Assembly: GCA_900768245.1 (NCBI GenBank) | Contig: CAAGCE010000025.1 | Location: 1-16,210 of the forward strand | Source of the DNA: Oscillospiraceae bacterium | Lineage (GTDB): Bacteria; Bacillota; Clostridia; Oscillospirales; Ruminococcaceae | DNA: 16,210 nucleotides | Reading direction: 5' to 3' | In this document: piece after piece, positions 1 to 7,041 of the stretch | How the letters are laid out: every line of letters starts with the position of its first letter | Numbering within the stretch: position 1 is the first letter of the stretch | Position numbers and translations under genes: made by a program | Notes under the pieces: generated by a model | Told to the model about the DNA's origin: nothing | What the model saw: the letters and a program-made list of their open reading frames with translations, nothing else | Database searches by the model: none

Positions 1-5
1 TTATT

Positions 6-82
6 GGGCCATTAGCTCAGTTGGTTAGAGCAACCGGCTCATAACCGGTCGGTCCTGGGTTCGAGTCCCCGATGGCCCACCA
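6..82 (+). tRNA. tRNA-Met (anticodon CAT), elongator type
   Basis: A complete 77-nt cloverleaf with encoded CCA end. The acceptor stem GGGCCAT pairs with ATGGCCC, the D arm reads GCTCAGTTGGTTAGAGC, the anticodon loop is CTCATAA (anticodon CAT) and the T arm holds GGTTCGAGTCC. It starts with a paired G1-C72, and the anticodon stem lacks the three consecutive G-C pairs of an initiator, so it is an elongator tRNA-Met. A tRNA-Ile2 whose CAT anticodon is modified to lysidine cannot be excluded from sequence alone. Confidence 0.95.
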
Positions 83-96
83 ATAATTTATTTTAT

Positions 97-172
97 AGGG
101 GTATAGCTCAGCAGGTAGAGCAGCGGTCTCCAAAACCGCGTGTCGTGAGTTCGATTCTTACTGCCCCTGCCA
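97..172 (+). tRNA. tRNA-Trp (anticodon CCA)
   Basis: A complete 76-nt cloverleaf with encoded CCA. The acceptor stem AGGGGTA pairs with TGCCCCT (one G-T pair), the anticodon loop is CTCCAAA (anticodon CCA) and the T arm is GTGAG-TTCGATT-CTTAC. It follows tRNA-Met by 14 nt and probably shares its transcript. It is the last tRNA before a run of mobile-element genes, a common place for integration into a tRNA 3' end, but I found no second copy of its 3' end in the window. Confidence 0.95.
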
Positions 173-180
173 CATTTGAA

Positions 181-220
181 GTCCGCAAACGTCGTAGCTA
201 CGTTGTTTGCGGACGTTTTG
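181..220 (+). terminator. Intrinsic terminator of the tRNA pair
   Basis: GTCCGCAAAC (181-190) pairs perfectly with GTTTGCGGAC (205-214), around an inner palindrome CGTAGCTACG (193-202), and is followed by GTTTTGCT. Its position directly after tRNA-Trp suits termination of the tRNA transcript. The U-run is short. Confidence 0.6.
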
Positions 221-396
221 CTATATTGTGTTTTCTGGTGCTAAATGCGTTTTCAGACGGTATTTTTGTACGATTTTGTTCCGTTTTCGCAGAAAAGTGT
301 CGTATTTGTGTCGTAGAAAAATCTGTTGGAAATGACTTATTTCAGTGCCTTTATATACTGTGTGTTTTTTATATAAATAATATTAATGTAATACTA
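221..396. other. Non-coding stretch between the tRNA terminator and the lipoprotein promoter
   Basis: No credible gene is seen; the open frame from 145 to 402 starts inside the tRNA and has no ribosome binding site. The stretch holds two direct copies of GTGTCGTA at 297-304 and 308-315, 11 bp apart. A GTCGTAG also occurs in the hairpin loop at 191-197. They could be recombinase arm-type sites, but this is only a suggestion. Confidence 0.4.
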
Positions 397-425
397 TTGT
401 GAAGTAGGAGAAATTATGATATAAT
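397..425 (+). promoter_or_regulatory. Predicted sigma-70/sigmaA promoter for the lipoprotein gene
   Basis: TTGTGA (397-402) and TATAAT (420-425) are separated by exactly 17 bp. The decamer ATGATATAAT is tandemly duplicated at 416-425 and 426-435, so a second TATAAT lies 10 bp further downstream. The start codon is about 55 nt beyond. Confidence 0.55.
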
Positions 426-489
426 ATGATATAATATATTACTAAAGGTAAAATAGTTAATAATTGGTTTTTTGGGGGGAGGATGTTTT

Positions 490-1002
490 ATGAGAAAGTT
501 TGGATTAATATTGACACTTATAATAACTATTGCGTTATGTTGTGGTTGTACAAAAGATATATCAGGATTATCGGAGAATCAACAAATAGCTATAATAGCA
601 ATTAGATCGTTTGAAGAAGAGGTTGGTGATTATAATGAAAGTGATGTATTATTATTTACTGGAAAAGGTTTTTCTTCAAATGAAGAGATAACATTTGTAT
701 ATTTAAACAGAGAAACATCCCTTAAATTTAAAATGGAATCTGATGGAGATGTATTACCAGCTCAACCGAGTACACCATATATTTTCTATAAAGAACAATT
801 CTATACATTGGATTATTGTGAATCCTTAGTACGTGAACTTCAAGGAAACGGATATGATGATTATAAAACAAATATTGAAAAAGCTTCACAAATTGAATTG
901 GAGTTGTATGATTGTGGTATGCATGCTGTAGGATACGAACTTGGACAAGAAAAGGACAATTTTACTATCGTTCCATATGTTGATATTCAAGAATTTATTT
1001 GA
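490..1002 (+). CDS. Small predicted lipoprotein of unknown function
   Basis: A 170-residue protein that I cannot place in a family. The ATG at 490 is chosen because GGGGGGAGG lies just before it (474-482); an in-frame TTG at 472 sits upstream of that site. The first 20 residues are a basic start (MRK) plus a hydrophobic segment ending in LCCGC, which reads as a lipobox with Cys as the lipid-modified residue (the -3 position is an atypical Cys). The mature part is acidic, with no repeats or membrane segment, so it should be anchored on the outer face of the membrane. It stands alone with its own promoter, between the tRNA terminator and the oppositely oriented mobilisation genes. Unlike the relaxase gene it is AT-rich, so it may belong to a different insertion. 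Confidence 0.75.
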   Translation: MRKFGLILTLIITIALCCGCTKDISGLSENQQIAIIAIRSFEEEVGDYNESDVLLFTGKGFSSNEEITFVYLNRETSLKFKMESDGDVLPAQPSTPYIFYKEQFYTLDYCESLVRELQGNGYDDYKTNIEKASQIELELYDCGMHAVGYELGQEKDNFTIVPYVDIQEFI

Positions 1003-1024
1003 TTTTCAATATCCTTATACTACA

Positions 1025-1153
1025 TCATAACCGATGTGTAATACATGTTTTATATGTATTAGGCAGCGTTCCAAATGCGTTTAAAGTTAAGCCGTAATAC
1101 TTGGTGACTGTGGAAATATTGACAGCCACTTTTACTTCCTCAAAAATGTTCAT
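1025..1153 (-). pseudogene. Truncated CHC2-type DNA primase (N-terminal fragment only)
   Basis: The 42-residue frame starts at an ATG preceded by AGGAG (AGGAGATGATACG then ATG). Its first 30 or so residues (MNIFEEVKVAVNIS...YYGLTLN) match, from memory, the N-terminus of the CHC2 zinc-finger primases that follow MobV/MobL relaxases in clostridial mobile elements (usual start MNxFExVKxxVTxxxxAxxYGL). In intact relatives a CCPFH zinc motif follows at once; here the frame turns into unrelated residues after NAFGT and stops. The zinc ribbon and catalytic parts are missing, so this is a deletion remnant. It lies just downstream of the relaxase gene, its usual place, and marks a broken element end. 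Confidence 0.6.
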
Positions 1154-1175
1154 CGTATCATCTCCTATAAAAATA

Positions 1176-1201
1176 GCCGTCCGTTCACAAGTCCGGACGG
1201 C
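1176..1201. terminator. Hairpin between relaxase and primase remnant
   Basis: GCCGTCCG (1176-1183) pairs perfectly with CGGACGGC (1194-1201), with a 10-nt loop. A-rich sequence lies on one side and TTTT on the other, so it could terminate or attenuate in either direction. It starts right after the relaxase stop codon. Confidence 0.5.
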
Positions 1202-1208
1202 ATTTTCG

Positions 1209-2930
1209 TTATAAGCAAGGTCCATCATTGCTGCGGCTCCTGCTTTTGTCTTTTTCTGTCAGACGGTCATATTCCTCGGCTATGCTGTCGCCAAGTCCAT
1301 ATTTGGTGTCTATCTCCTCGGCAAAATCGTTTTTTTCAAATTTGCGGCAGAGGGCAGAGCCTGCATTGCATATAGCGTCGATAACGTTTCGCTGGGGTTT
1401 GGTCAGGTCAGCCCTGCACTCGTTCTTAGCGAATATGAGGGTTGCCGCTGACATACACAGCTCCTTTATGAACGCCATAGCGTCATTGAATTTGTCCGTC
1501 AGAGCTTTTATGGTAGTTTCCAAAACGGATATTTTGTCGTTGAGTTCGGAAACCTCTTTTTCGTGCTTTTCAGTGAGGGCGTGTTCCTGCTGTTCCAATG
1601 CAGCAGTCAGTCGTTGTTCGTGTGCGTTTTCGTTGCTTACTATCCTACAGTTGAGAGTTTGTATCTTGCTTTCCTTTTCTTCGAGAAGTGCGTCCAAACC
1701 TGCAATTTTGCTGTTTTTCTCGGATATGGTATTGCAAAGGTCGGCAATTTCCACTTCTTTACTGTTTAGCTCAACATTTTTCTCAAAAATAATCTTGCCG
1801 TAGTATTCGTGAGGACTGTTCTTCTGATTCATCAGATCACGGCGTTCTTCTTCGATGAGAAGTCCTGCCTGTTCAAGCTGAGTTGCAATGGCAAGGTTTC
1901 TTTCGGCAGATGCTGCGTTGCCTTCAGCCTGTTCGTTTACAAGCTGTTCGGCTCTGGCAAGCTCCTCTGACCTTTCCGACAGCTCCTTTTCACGGTTATC
2001 AAGAGCAAGCTGTTGTGCGGCTTGCTTCTTCTCCCATTCAGCTTTCTCGGAGCTGGCCGCAGAGGTCATATTGTCCGCTTCGGATTTTGCATCTGCCATG
2101 ATAGTGCCTGCTTTTTCTTCGGCAGCCCGAAGCAGTTCTTCTGCTTTTTCATTCTTGCGGTCAGCTTTGTGTTTCTGTTCGGTCAGGTCTGCAATGATAG
2201 CATTCTGATTGCTTGATATAAGCTGTGCGTCCTCAACAGCTTTGTTCAGACGATCAAGCTCTGAACGTTTTACTACTACATTATCTTTTCCGAGGAGCTT
2301 ATACACGGCAGAGCTTTCTTCTTCAATAGGTACTGCCTTGAACGCTTTAAGGTTTTCGGACATCTTTTTGAGCTGCTTGATTGTTTTGTTGCCGCCGACG
2401 GTCGCTCCGTTGAGTATTCCTATATCCCTGCCGAATACGGTTGTCATATGTTTTGTCAGATCCTGGTGGAACGTGTTCAGGTCTTTTCGGGTGATACATT
2501 CTTTTGCAGAGAGCTTCGGGATTCCCTTTTTCTTATCTTTCACCACGGGGACGAAATTGTAATGCAAATGCGGCGAGGTTTCGTCCATATGAACGGGTGC
2601 GGATATTACATTTTCTTTTCCGTATCGGGCATTCAGAAACTTGTAGCACTCATCAAAAAACAGGGGAAGCTCTTCTTCTGTCAAATCTTCGGGTGCAGTT
2701 ACCACCCAATCGCACATTACATTAACATTTGCCCTTTTCAAAACCTTGATCTCGCTCATTCTCTTGTGCAGGAAATCCAGGCAAGAGAGGGGCTGATCTT
2801 TTTCTGCAAGATTGTAATTCAGGTGTGTTCGGCTTTCGTCAATATTGCTGGTGCTGCTTGAATGTGTCCGGTCATAGTGGGCAAACATATGCCCTGCTGC
2901 GGCTGCTGTATATTTTTCTAAGTGAGCCAT
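1209..2930 (-). CDS. MobV-family relaxase (Pre/Mob plasmid recombination enzyme)
   Basis: A 573-residue relaxase that would nick one strand at oriT and lead the DNA into a recipient during mobilisation. The N-terminus has the MobV signature: a DRTH...NIDESRTHLNYNL block (about residues 20-41), then the metal-binding motif HMDETSPHLH (residues 114-123). The rest, from about residue 230, is long, charged and coiled-coil-like (many Glu/Ala/Lys heptads), as usual for this family. The ATG at 2930 is chosen because AAAGGAG lies 8 nt upstream; the open frame runs a further 66 nt upstream without a site. The reading frame is intact, but its usual primase partner is truncated and an IS66 element sits upstream, so the parent mobilisable element is probably defunct. 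Confidence 0.9.
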   Translation of the reverse strand: MAHLEKYTAAAAGHMFAHYDRTHSSSTSNIDESRTHLNYNLAEKDQPLSCLDFLHKRMSEIKVLKRANVNVMCDWVVTAPEDLTEEELPLFFDECYKFLNARYGKENVISAPVHMDETSPHLHYNFVPVVKDKKKGIPKLSAKECITRKDLNTFHQDLTKHMTTVFGRDIGILNGATVGGNKTIKQLKKMSENLKAFKAVPIEEESSAVYKLLGKDNVVVKRSELDRLNKAVEDAQLISSNQNAIIADLTEQKHKADRKNEKAEELLRAAEEKAGTIMADAKSEADNMTSAASSEKAEWEKKQAAQQLALDNREKELSERSEELARAEQLVNEQAEGNAASAERNLAIATQLEQAGLLIEEERRDLMNQKNSPHEYYGKIIFEKNVELNSKEVEIADLCNTISEKNSKIAGLDALLEEKESKIQTLNCRIVSNENAHEQRLTAALEQQEHALTEKHEKEVSELNDKISVLETTIKALTDKFNDAMAFIKELCMSAATLIFAKNECRADLTKPQRNVIDAICNAGSALCRKFEKNDFAEEIDTKYGLGDSIAEEYDRLTEKDKSRSRSNDGPCL

Positions 2931-2968
2931 TTGCATTTCTCCTTTCGTTCGTGGGGGGCGGGACTTGT

Positions 2969-3105
2969 CCACCCAAACTCCGTTTTGGTGGAGCAAGTTA
3001 TACCAAAATTCCGAGCCGTCAATTTCGCTTGGGCGAACTTGACTGAATTTTGGTTAACTTGCTCTCAAACGCCGAGGGCTTTTGAAATTTTCTTTGAAAA
3101 TTTCA
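2969..3105. other. Probable oriT region: nested inverted repeats upstream of the relaxase
   Basis: Four inverted repeats lie within 140 bp. (1) 2969-2978 with 2982-2991, one mismatch. (2) 2991-3010 (GAGCAAGTTATACCAAAATT) with 3046-3064, 19 bp with a one-base bulge. (3) Nested inside it, 3018-3028 with 3033-3043 (GTCAATTTCGC / GCGAACTTGAC, one mismatch, loop TTGG). (4) 3083-3092 with 3096-3105 (TGAAATTTTC / GAAAATTTCA), perfect. MobV oriT sites normally lie just upstream of the relaxase gene and consist of such repeats, so oriT is the best reading. The nick site is not identified. Confidence 0.6.
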
Positions 3106-3217
3106 CTTTATGGGAACGGGCGTGCAGCGCCGATATGTAGGATAGGTTAATAAAGAGTTATCCTGTGTTGACCATAAAAAACAAGATTAACTCATATCCC
3201 ATTAGGTTGCTTGCATA
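3106..3217. other. Non-coding stretch between oriT-like repeats and the IS66 left end
   Basis: No gene or clear signal seen. It runs from the last oriT-like repeat to the first base of the IS66 inverted repeat. Confidence 0.4.
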
Positions 3218-3359
3218 GTAACCGTCAAATACTACGTGACTGCACACATCTAAAAATCCGTGGTAAAATAAGCCTAAGCCGCACTAAAGAGCAGGTAAGA
3301 ATAATCAAAAGAACCGACCAAAACTATAGAGCAGCTTAGAAAAACACGGAGGTGCCGGA

Positions 3360-3692
3360 ATGCGTGAAACAGAAACAGCAGTGATCGCAAGAATAAAAAG
3401 CAAAGTAAAATGTGATGAGTGGCAGGAACAGGTAAATTCACAGATCACAAGCGGACTTACGGTAAAGGAATGGTGCAGACAGAACAACGTAAACGCCAAA
3501 ACATATTACTATCATCTTCGGAGAGTCAGAGAAAAACTATGCGATGAACAGGAACATTCGGTTGTGCCGGTCAATGTTCCTGAGTTTACAGCATCAAGCA
3601 ATATCCATATTGAGAAAAATGGATTGAGCATTACTCTTCCATCAGATATATCCACCCAAACGCTGACAGCGCTGGTGCACGAATTATGCTGA
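3360..3692 (+). CDS. tnpA: IS66 accessory protein TnpA
   Basis: A 110-residue protein typical of the first IS66 gene. It has the helix-turn-helix-like block GLTVKEWCRQNNVNAKTYYY (about residues 32-51), followed by the short HLRRVRE segment. In IS66 it is required together with TnpB and TnpC for transposition and is thought to bind DNA. GGAGGTG lies about 5 nt before the ATG. The stop overlaps the start of tnpB by 7 nt, suggesting translational coupling. Confidence 0.88.
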   Translation: MRETETAVIARIKSKVKCDEWQEQVNSQITSGLTVKEWCRQNNVNAKTYYYHLRRVREKLCDEQEHSVVPVNVPEFTASSNIHIEKNGLSITLPSDISTQTLTALVHELC

Positions 3693-4042
3693 ATGAGCTT
3701 GCGGCAGGAGTACAGGTATATCTTGTCACAGGATATACCGACCTTAGAAAGTCTATTGACGGACTTGCAGTTATTGTACAAGGTCAGCTCAATATGGATC
3801 CGTACAGCAAGGCACTATTCCTGTTCTGCGGCAGAAAATGCGACCGTATAAAAGGTTTGCTGTGGGAGGGAGATGGTTTTCTGATGCTGTATAAACGTCT
3901 TGATAACGGACGCTTTCAGTGGCCAAGAAATGAACTTGAAGCACGTAAGCTTACACCGCAGCAGACACGCTGGCTGCTTGAAGGCTTGTCGGTCGAACAG
4001 CCGAAAGCAATTCGTGATGGTGTTAAAGGCGTATTGTATTAA
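3686..4042 (+). CDS. tnpB: IS66 family protein TnpB (Orf2)
   Basis: A 118-residue, full-length IS66 Orf2 protein. It shows the family core TGYTDLRKSIDGLA (about residues 15-28), then LFLFCGRKCDRIKGLLWEGD and YKRLDNGRFQWPR. Its biochemical role in transposition is not settled, but it is essential in studied IS66 elements. It overlaps tnpA by 7 nt. The following 92 nt up to tnpC contain no gene. No damage is visible. Confidence 0.92.
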   Translation: MLNELAAGVQVYLVTGYTDLRKSIDGLAVIVQGQLNMDPYSKALFLFCGRKCDRIKGLLWEGDGFLMLYKRLDNGRFQWPRNELEARKLTPQQTRWLLEGLSVEQPKAIRDGVKGVLY

Positions 4043-4134
4043 GCAATATTTTGCGGAATAGACATAATCTGAAATTGAAAAGATCCTCTGTTTGTGTTAT
4101 GATAAGATCATGATCATGAACGGAGGATTTTTGT

Positions 4135-5743
4135 ATGACACAGCAGAATATTGAAACGATCATACAAGAAAATACCGAGCTTCATACAAAGGTGTCCGTT
4201 CTTGAAGAGGAGCTTGAAAATGTTCAGCGTCAGCTTGCGTGGCTGAAAAAACAGATTTTCGGAAGGAAAACCGAACAAGCTTCCGTTATCATGGAAGACG
4301 GTATTCAATTTACATTCTTTAACGAGGAAATAGAAGAAGAAACTGAAAAGCAAATCAGCGTTGCTGTACCTGCACATACCCGTAAGAAAAGACGCACCCA
4401 TGATGACCGGATGAGCAGTCTTGAAGTCAAAGAAGTGCTTCATAGGGTCGATAATATGGTATGTGAAAAGTGCGGTGCTCCTATGAAAGTTATCGGGACA
4501 GAAAAAGCTTATGATGAGCTTGTATATATTCCCGCAGAATTCTTTATCCGCCGACATATTGTGGAAACGGCAAAGTGCATAGAATGCGGAAAGCATGAAG
4601 AAAGAGATGCGGCAAACAAAAATGATATTGAAAAGTGCAATATTGTTCGTGCAGCTGTTCCGGATCAGCTGTTTCCCGGAAGCTTTTGTTCAAAAGAACT
4701 GCTTGCCCACATAATTTATGAAAAGTACGGCAAGGCTGTTCCGCTGCACCGTCAGCAGAAGGATTTTGAATCAAAGAATGTGCCGATTTTGAAAGCAACA
4801 ATGTCCAACCGGGTCATGAATGCTGCTCATGCTTGGTGTCTGCCTGTTGTTAAACGAATGACCGATATTCTTCTTGCAGAAAATATCATACATGCGGATG
4901 AAACTCATGTGCAAGTGCTGCATGGGGAAACAACGACCTCGCAGATGTGGGTCTACTGCAGCGGAAAGATAAACTCACGCAGCATAGTTGTTTTTGAATA
5001 CAAGGACAACAGGCGTGGGGAGAATCCGGCAGAATTTCTGAAAAACTTTTCCGAATATCTCATTTGCGACGGCTATGCCGGGTACAATGCGGTTTCATGG
5101 GTAAAAAGATGCGGATGCCTTACTCATGTGAGAAGAAAGTTTGTAAATCTGATACCCGGTGATAAAAAGCTGCATAAAACATCGGCTGCAGTAAAAGCTG
5201 TAAACTGCTGTGACCGCATTTATCATGAAGAACATCTTCTTGAAGACTGTACTGCTGAAGAAAGATATGTAATACTAAGAACCAATTAAAAACTGTACAA
5301 AAAATCGAGCATAATCTTGCATATATGGATTATGCGAAGATTTTTTGTCTACAGTTTTATTGGTTATTAGTATAAAGCGTCTTGAAAAGGTCAGGCCTGT
5401 TCTTGATGAAATGTTTGCATATCTTGAAAGCATTACGGTCAGTTCGTCATGCGATCTTGGCAAGGCTGTCAATTATGCTCTGAATGAAAAGAAATATCTA
5501 TACACATTTCTTGAAAACGGAGATATTCCCGTGGATAACAACCGTGCCGAAAATGCGATAAGACCTTTTACGGTCGGACGCAAGAACCGGCTTTTCAACA
5601 ACACCTCGTCAGGTGCAGAAGCATCGGCGATACTTTACTCGCTGATATCCACAGCGCAGGCAAACGGTATCGATGCAGAAAAATATCTGACAGAGCTGTT
5701 TTCGCAGCCTGCAGGAACAATAATACTTCCATGGAAGGAGTAA
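4135..5743 (+). pseudogene. tnpC: IS66 transposase TnpC, interrupted by a palindromic insert
   Basis: The DDE transposase of this IS66. The intact N-terminal part has a leucine-zipper-like segment (about residues 10-40), zinc-knuckle pairs C110-x2-C113 and C148-x2-C151, and the first two catalytic acids in HADETHV (D255) and CDGYAGY (D312). The frame then enters the insert at 5272-5374 and stops at 5287-5289. The C-terminal part, with the third catalytic acid in NNRAENAIRPF, continues in another frame and ends at 5743. Removing 100 bp (5275-5374) or 103 bp (5272-5374) rejoins the frames as EERYVIKRLEK or EERYVKRLEK, both consistent with the family spacing EERYxxR. So the gene was whole before the insertion. 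GGAGG lies before the ATG. Confidence 0.9.
5272..5374. mobile_element. MITE-like palindromic insert inside tnpC
   Basis: About 100 bp that folds nearly end to end. The left arm ATACTAAGAACCAAT...AAAACTGTA...CAAAAAATC pairs with the right arm GATTTTTTGTCTACAGTTTT...ATTGGTTATTAGTAT, and a perfect inner stem GCATAATC/GATTATGC closes around TTGCATATATG. No coding capacity. Outer bases are ATA...(T)ATA, so a short TA or ATA target duplication is possible. It splits an otherwise intact transposase frame, so it is a later insertion. The mobilising transposase is unknown. Confidence 0.7.
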
Positions 5744-5750
5744 GAAAACA

Positions 5751-6293
5751 ATGACACTTGATAAGAATGATGCGGAGCTTTTTTATGAACTGTGGCTTCC
5801 GCTGCTTGACTATGTAAACAAAAAATACAAGGTCAATACAAACCTAAAAAACATAACCGGTGCCGAAAAACTGGATCCGGGTGAGGTAAAAATCGTTGCA
5901 GATCATGTATGGGAACACATAGGTGTGATTGATGAGTATCTGACTGATAATAACTTGTCCGATGAGCACAGAAGCATTGTTTCGGGTTGGAAGAAATGCA
6001 TATCGGGACAATTTATGCTTGAACGGCATTTGAAGAAGGGTTCTGTTTTTATCTCTGCTGATACTCAAGAAGTATATATGGTCAGCGGGATAATTACAAG
6101 CTGGGAAGAGATGTTTTCCTACATGCCGCTTCCCATACTTCTTAAAGCCACACTTATTCCGTTCAAAGACAAGATTATTTCCGACGGTCTGGTTATCCCT
6201 TACAATGTTTGCTTTGGCAAAGGCTATTCATCGGAATTTAAGGATATTTACATGAATGCCAAGAAAAACAAGTCTATTCATTTTTCTTTGTAA
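5751..6293 (+). CDS. IS66 passenger protein of unknown function
   Basis: A 180-residue protein that I do not recognise as a named family. It lies 7 nt after the tnpC stop, inside the IS66 ends, with AAGGAG about 10 nt before its ATG, so it is co-transcribed with the transposase genes and moves with them. It appears soluble, without signal peptide or membrane helix. The N-terminal half reads as helical (LFYELWLPLLDYVNKKYKV). The C-terminal half has the block PFKDKIISDGLVIPYNVCFG (about residues 147-166), which I recall from hypothetical proteins of Firmicutes, but without a function. A hairpin terminator follows. A role in regulating transposition or serving the host is open. Confidence 0.75.
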   Translation: MTLDKNDAELFYELWLPLLDYVNKKYKVNTNLKNITGAEKLDPGEVKIVADHVWEHIGVIDEYLTDNNLSDEHRSIVSGWKKCISGQFMLERHLKKGSVFISADTQEVYMVSGIITSWEEMFSYMPLPILLKATLIPFKDKIISDGLVIPYNVCFGKGYSSEFKDIYMNAKKNKSIHFSL

Positions 6294-6304
6294 TATTTTT
6301 GCTT

Positions 6305-6339
6305 GAGCCGGACTGAATGAAGTCTGGCTCATTGTTTTT
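6305..6339 (+). terminator. Intrinsic terminator of the IS66 operon
   Basis: GAGCCGGACT (6305-6314) pairs with AGTCTGGCTC (6321-6330, one G-T pair) around a 6-nt loop and is followed by ATTGTTTTT. It lies 11 nt after the passenger gene, inside the IS66 right end. Confidence 0.75.
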
Positions 6340-6364
6340 GGACCGAAGTTTATTTGACGGTTAC

Positions 6365-6684
6365 GAAAGACCTGTTAAAATGCCGTCGGAATACTATTTT
6401 AACATCATTTTATACGGGTATCCAGACTGCTGAATTGATACAAAAAGTCTGTTTTCTGCCCTAAAAAGCACTGCTGATATCTGTAATTTGCGATAATTGA
6501 CAAGTTAGTGATCTCACTCTTTACTGTAATAAAAAATCCGCTTGATTATTTGCTTTTGGGCAATTTCAAGCGGATTTTTTGCGTTTTGCTTGTCAATTTT
6601 TGGCGTTTTGTGTGGCAAGCTACACATAAACAGCCGAAAAAGTCTGTAATATCCGTGAAAACAAAGCAATGACATACTGTAAAT
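6365..6684. other. Non-coding stretch between the two IS66 copies
   Basis: No gene seen. It holds a 9-bp perfect inverted repeat, TGTTAAAAT (6373-6381) with ATTTTAACA (6396-6404), and the strong terminator-like hairpin at 6531-6580. The tnpC gene expected downstream of the minus-strand tnpB is absent, so a deletion end must lie somewhere here. Confidence 0.5.
6531..6580. terminator. Bidirectional terminator-like hairpin
   Basis: AAAAAATCCGCTTGA (6531-6545) is the exact complement of TCAAGCGGATTTTTT (6566-6580), a 15-bp stem with a 20-nt loop. An A-run on the left and a T-run on the right give a U-tract in both directions. It would stop transcripts leaving either IS66 copy. Confidence 0.7.
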
Positions 6685-7041
6685 TTAATACAATGCACCG
6701 TGTTTTCTGGGCTTTATTGCTTTTTTCTGTTCAATTTCAAGTCCTTCGAGAAGCCATCGAAGCTGCTGCTCAGATAATTCAAGAGCTTCATATTCATTCC
6801 TCGGCCATCGGTATTTTCCGTTTTCAAGTCGTTTGGATAAAAGAAGAAATCCGTCACCTTCCCACAATAGTCCTTTCAGTTTACGTGGATTTTTCCTGCA
6901 GAACAGAAACATGGCTTTGCTGTACGGATCAAGCAAAAGCTTACCCTGAACTATTGCAGCAATACCGTCTATGCCTTTTCTCATATCGGTGTATCCTGTC
7001 TCTATGTAGACCGTTTTCTTACCTATGATACTGTTAAGCAT
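6685..7041 (-). CDS. tnpB: IS66 family protein TnpB (second copy)
   Basis: 118 residues, the same length as the first-copy TnpB and with the same core: TGYTDMRKGIDGIA, LFLFCRKNPRKLKGLLWEGD, KRLENGKYRWPRNE. Full-length and undamaged, it overlaps tnpA by 8 nt. With no tnpC beside it, it could act only if another IS66 in the genome supplies the transposase. Downstream sequence on its strand runs into non-coding DNA. Confidence 0.9.
   Translation of the reverse strand: MLNSIIGKKTVYIETGYTDMRKGIDGIAAIVQGKLLLDPYSKAMFLFCRKNPRKLKGLLWEGDGFLLLSKRLENGKYRWPRNEYEALELSEQQLRWLLEGLEIEQKKAIKPRKHGALY

Larger units (their letters stand above)
3218..6364 (+). mobile_element. IS66-family insertion sequence with passenger gene, 3147 bp
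   Basis: Ends are set by a 14-bp perfect terminal inverted repeat, GTAACCGTCAAATA at 3218-3231 and its complement TATTTGACGGTTAC at 6351-6364. Inside are tnpA, tnpB, tnpC and one extra gene, all on the plus strand. IS66 elements normally make an 8-bp target duplication; the flanks here (CTTGCATA before, GAAAGACC after) do not match, so one end may have been rearranged after insertion. tnpC is disrupted by a small palindromic insert, so the copy cannot move by itself. Confidence 0.85.

Noticed and set aside
145..402. 85-residue open frame beginning inside tRNA-Trp
   Set aside because: It starts in the tRNA, crosses a terminator hairpin, and has no ribosome binding site.
1228..2861. Several plus-strand open frames opposite the relaxase gene
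   Set aside because: They are antisense shadows of a long, highly biased coding sequence (low-complexity Ser/Phe-rich translations) without ribosome sites.
4114..4596. 160-residue minus-strand frame opposite tnpC
   Set aside because: It is antisense to a clear IS66 transposase with catalytic motifs; no start signal.
6669..7028. 119-residue plus-strand frame opposite the second tnpB
   Set aside because: The minus-strand TnpB matches its family over its full length; the plus frame is a shadow.
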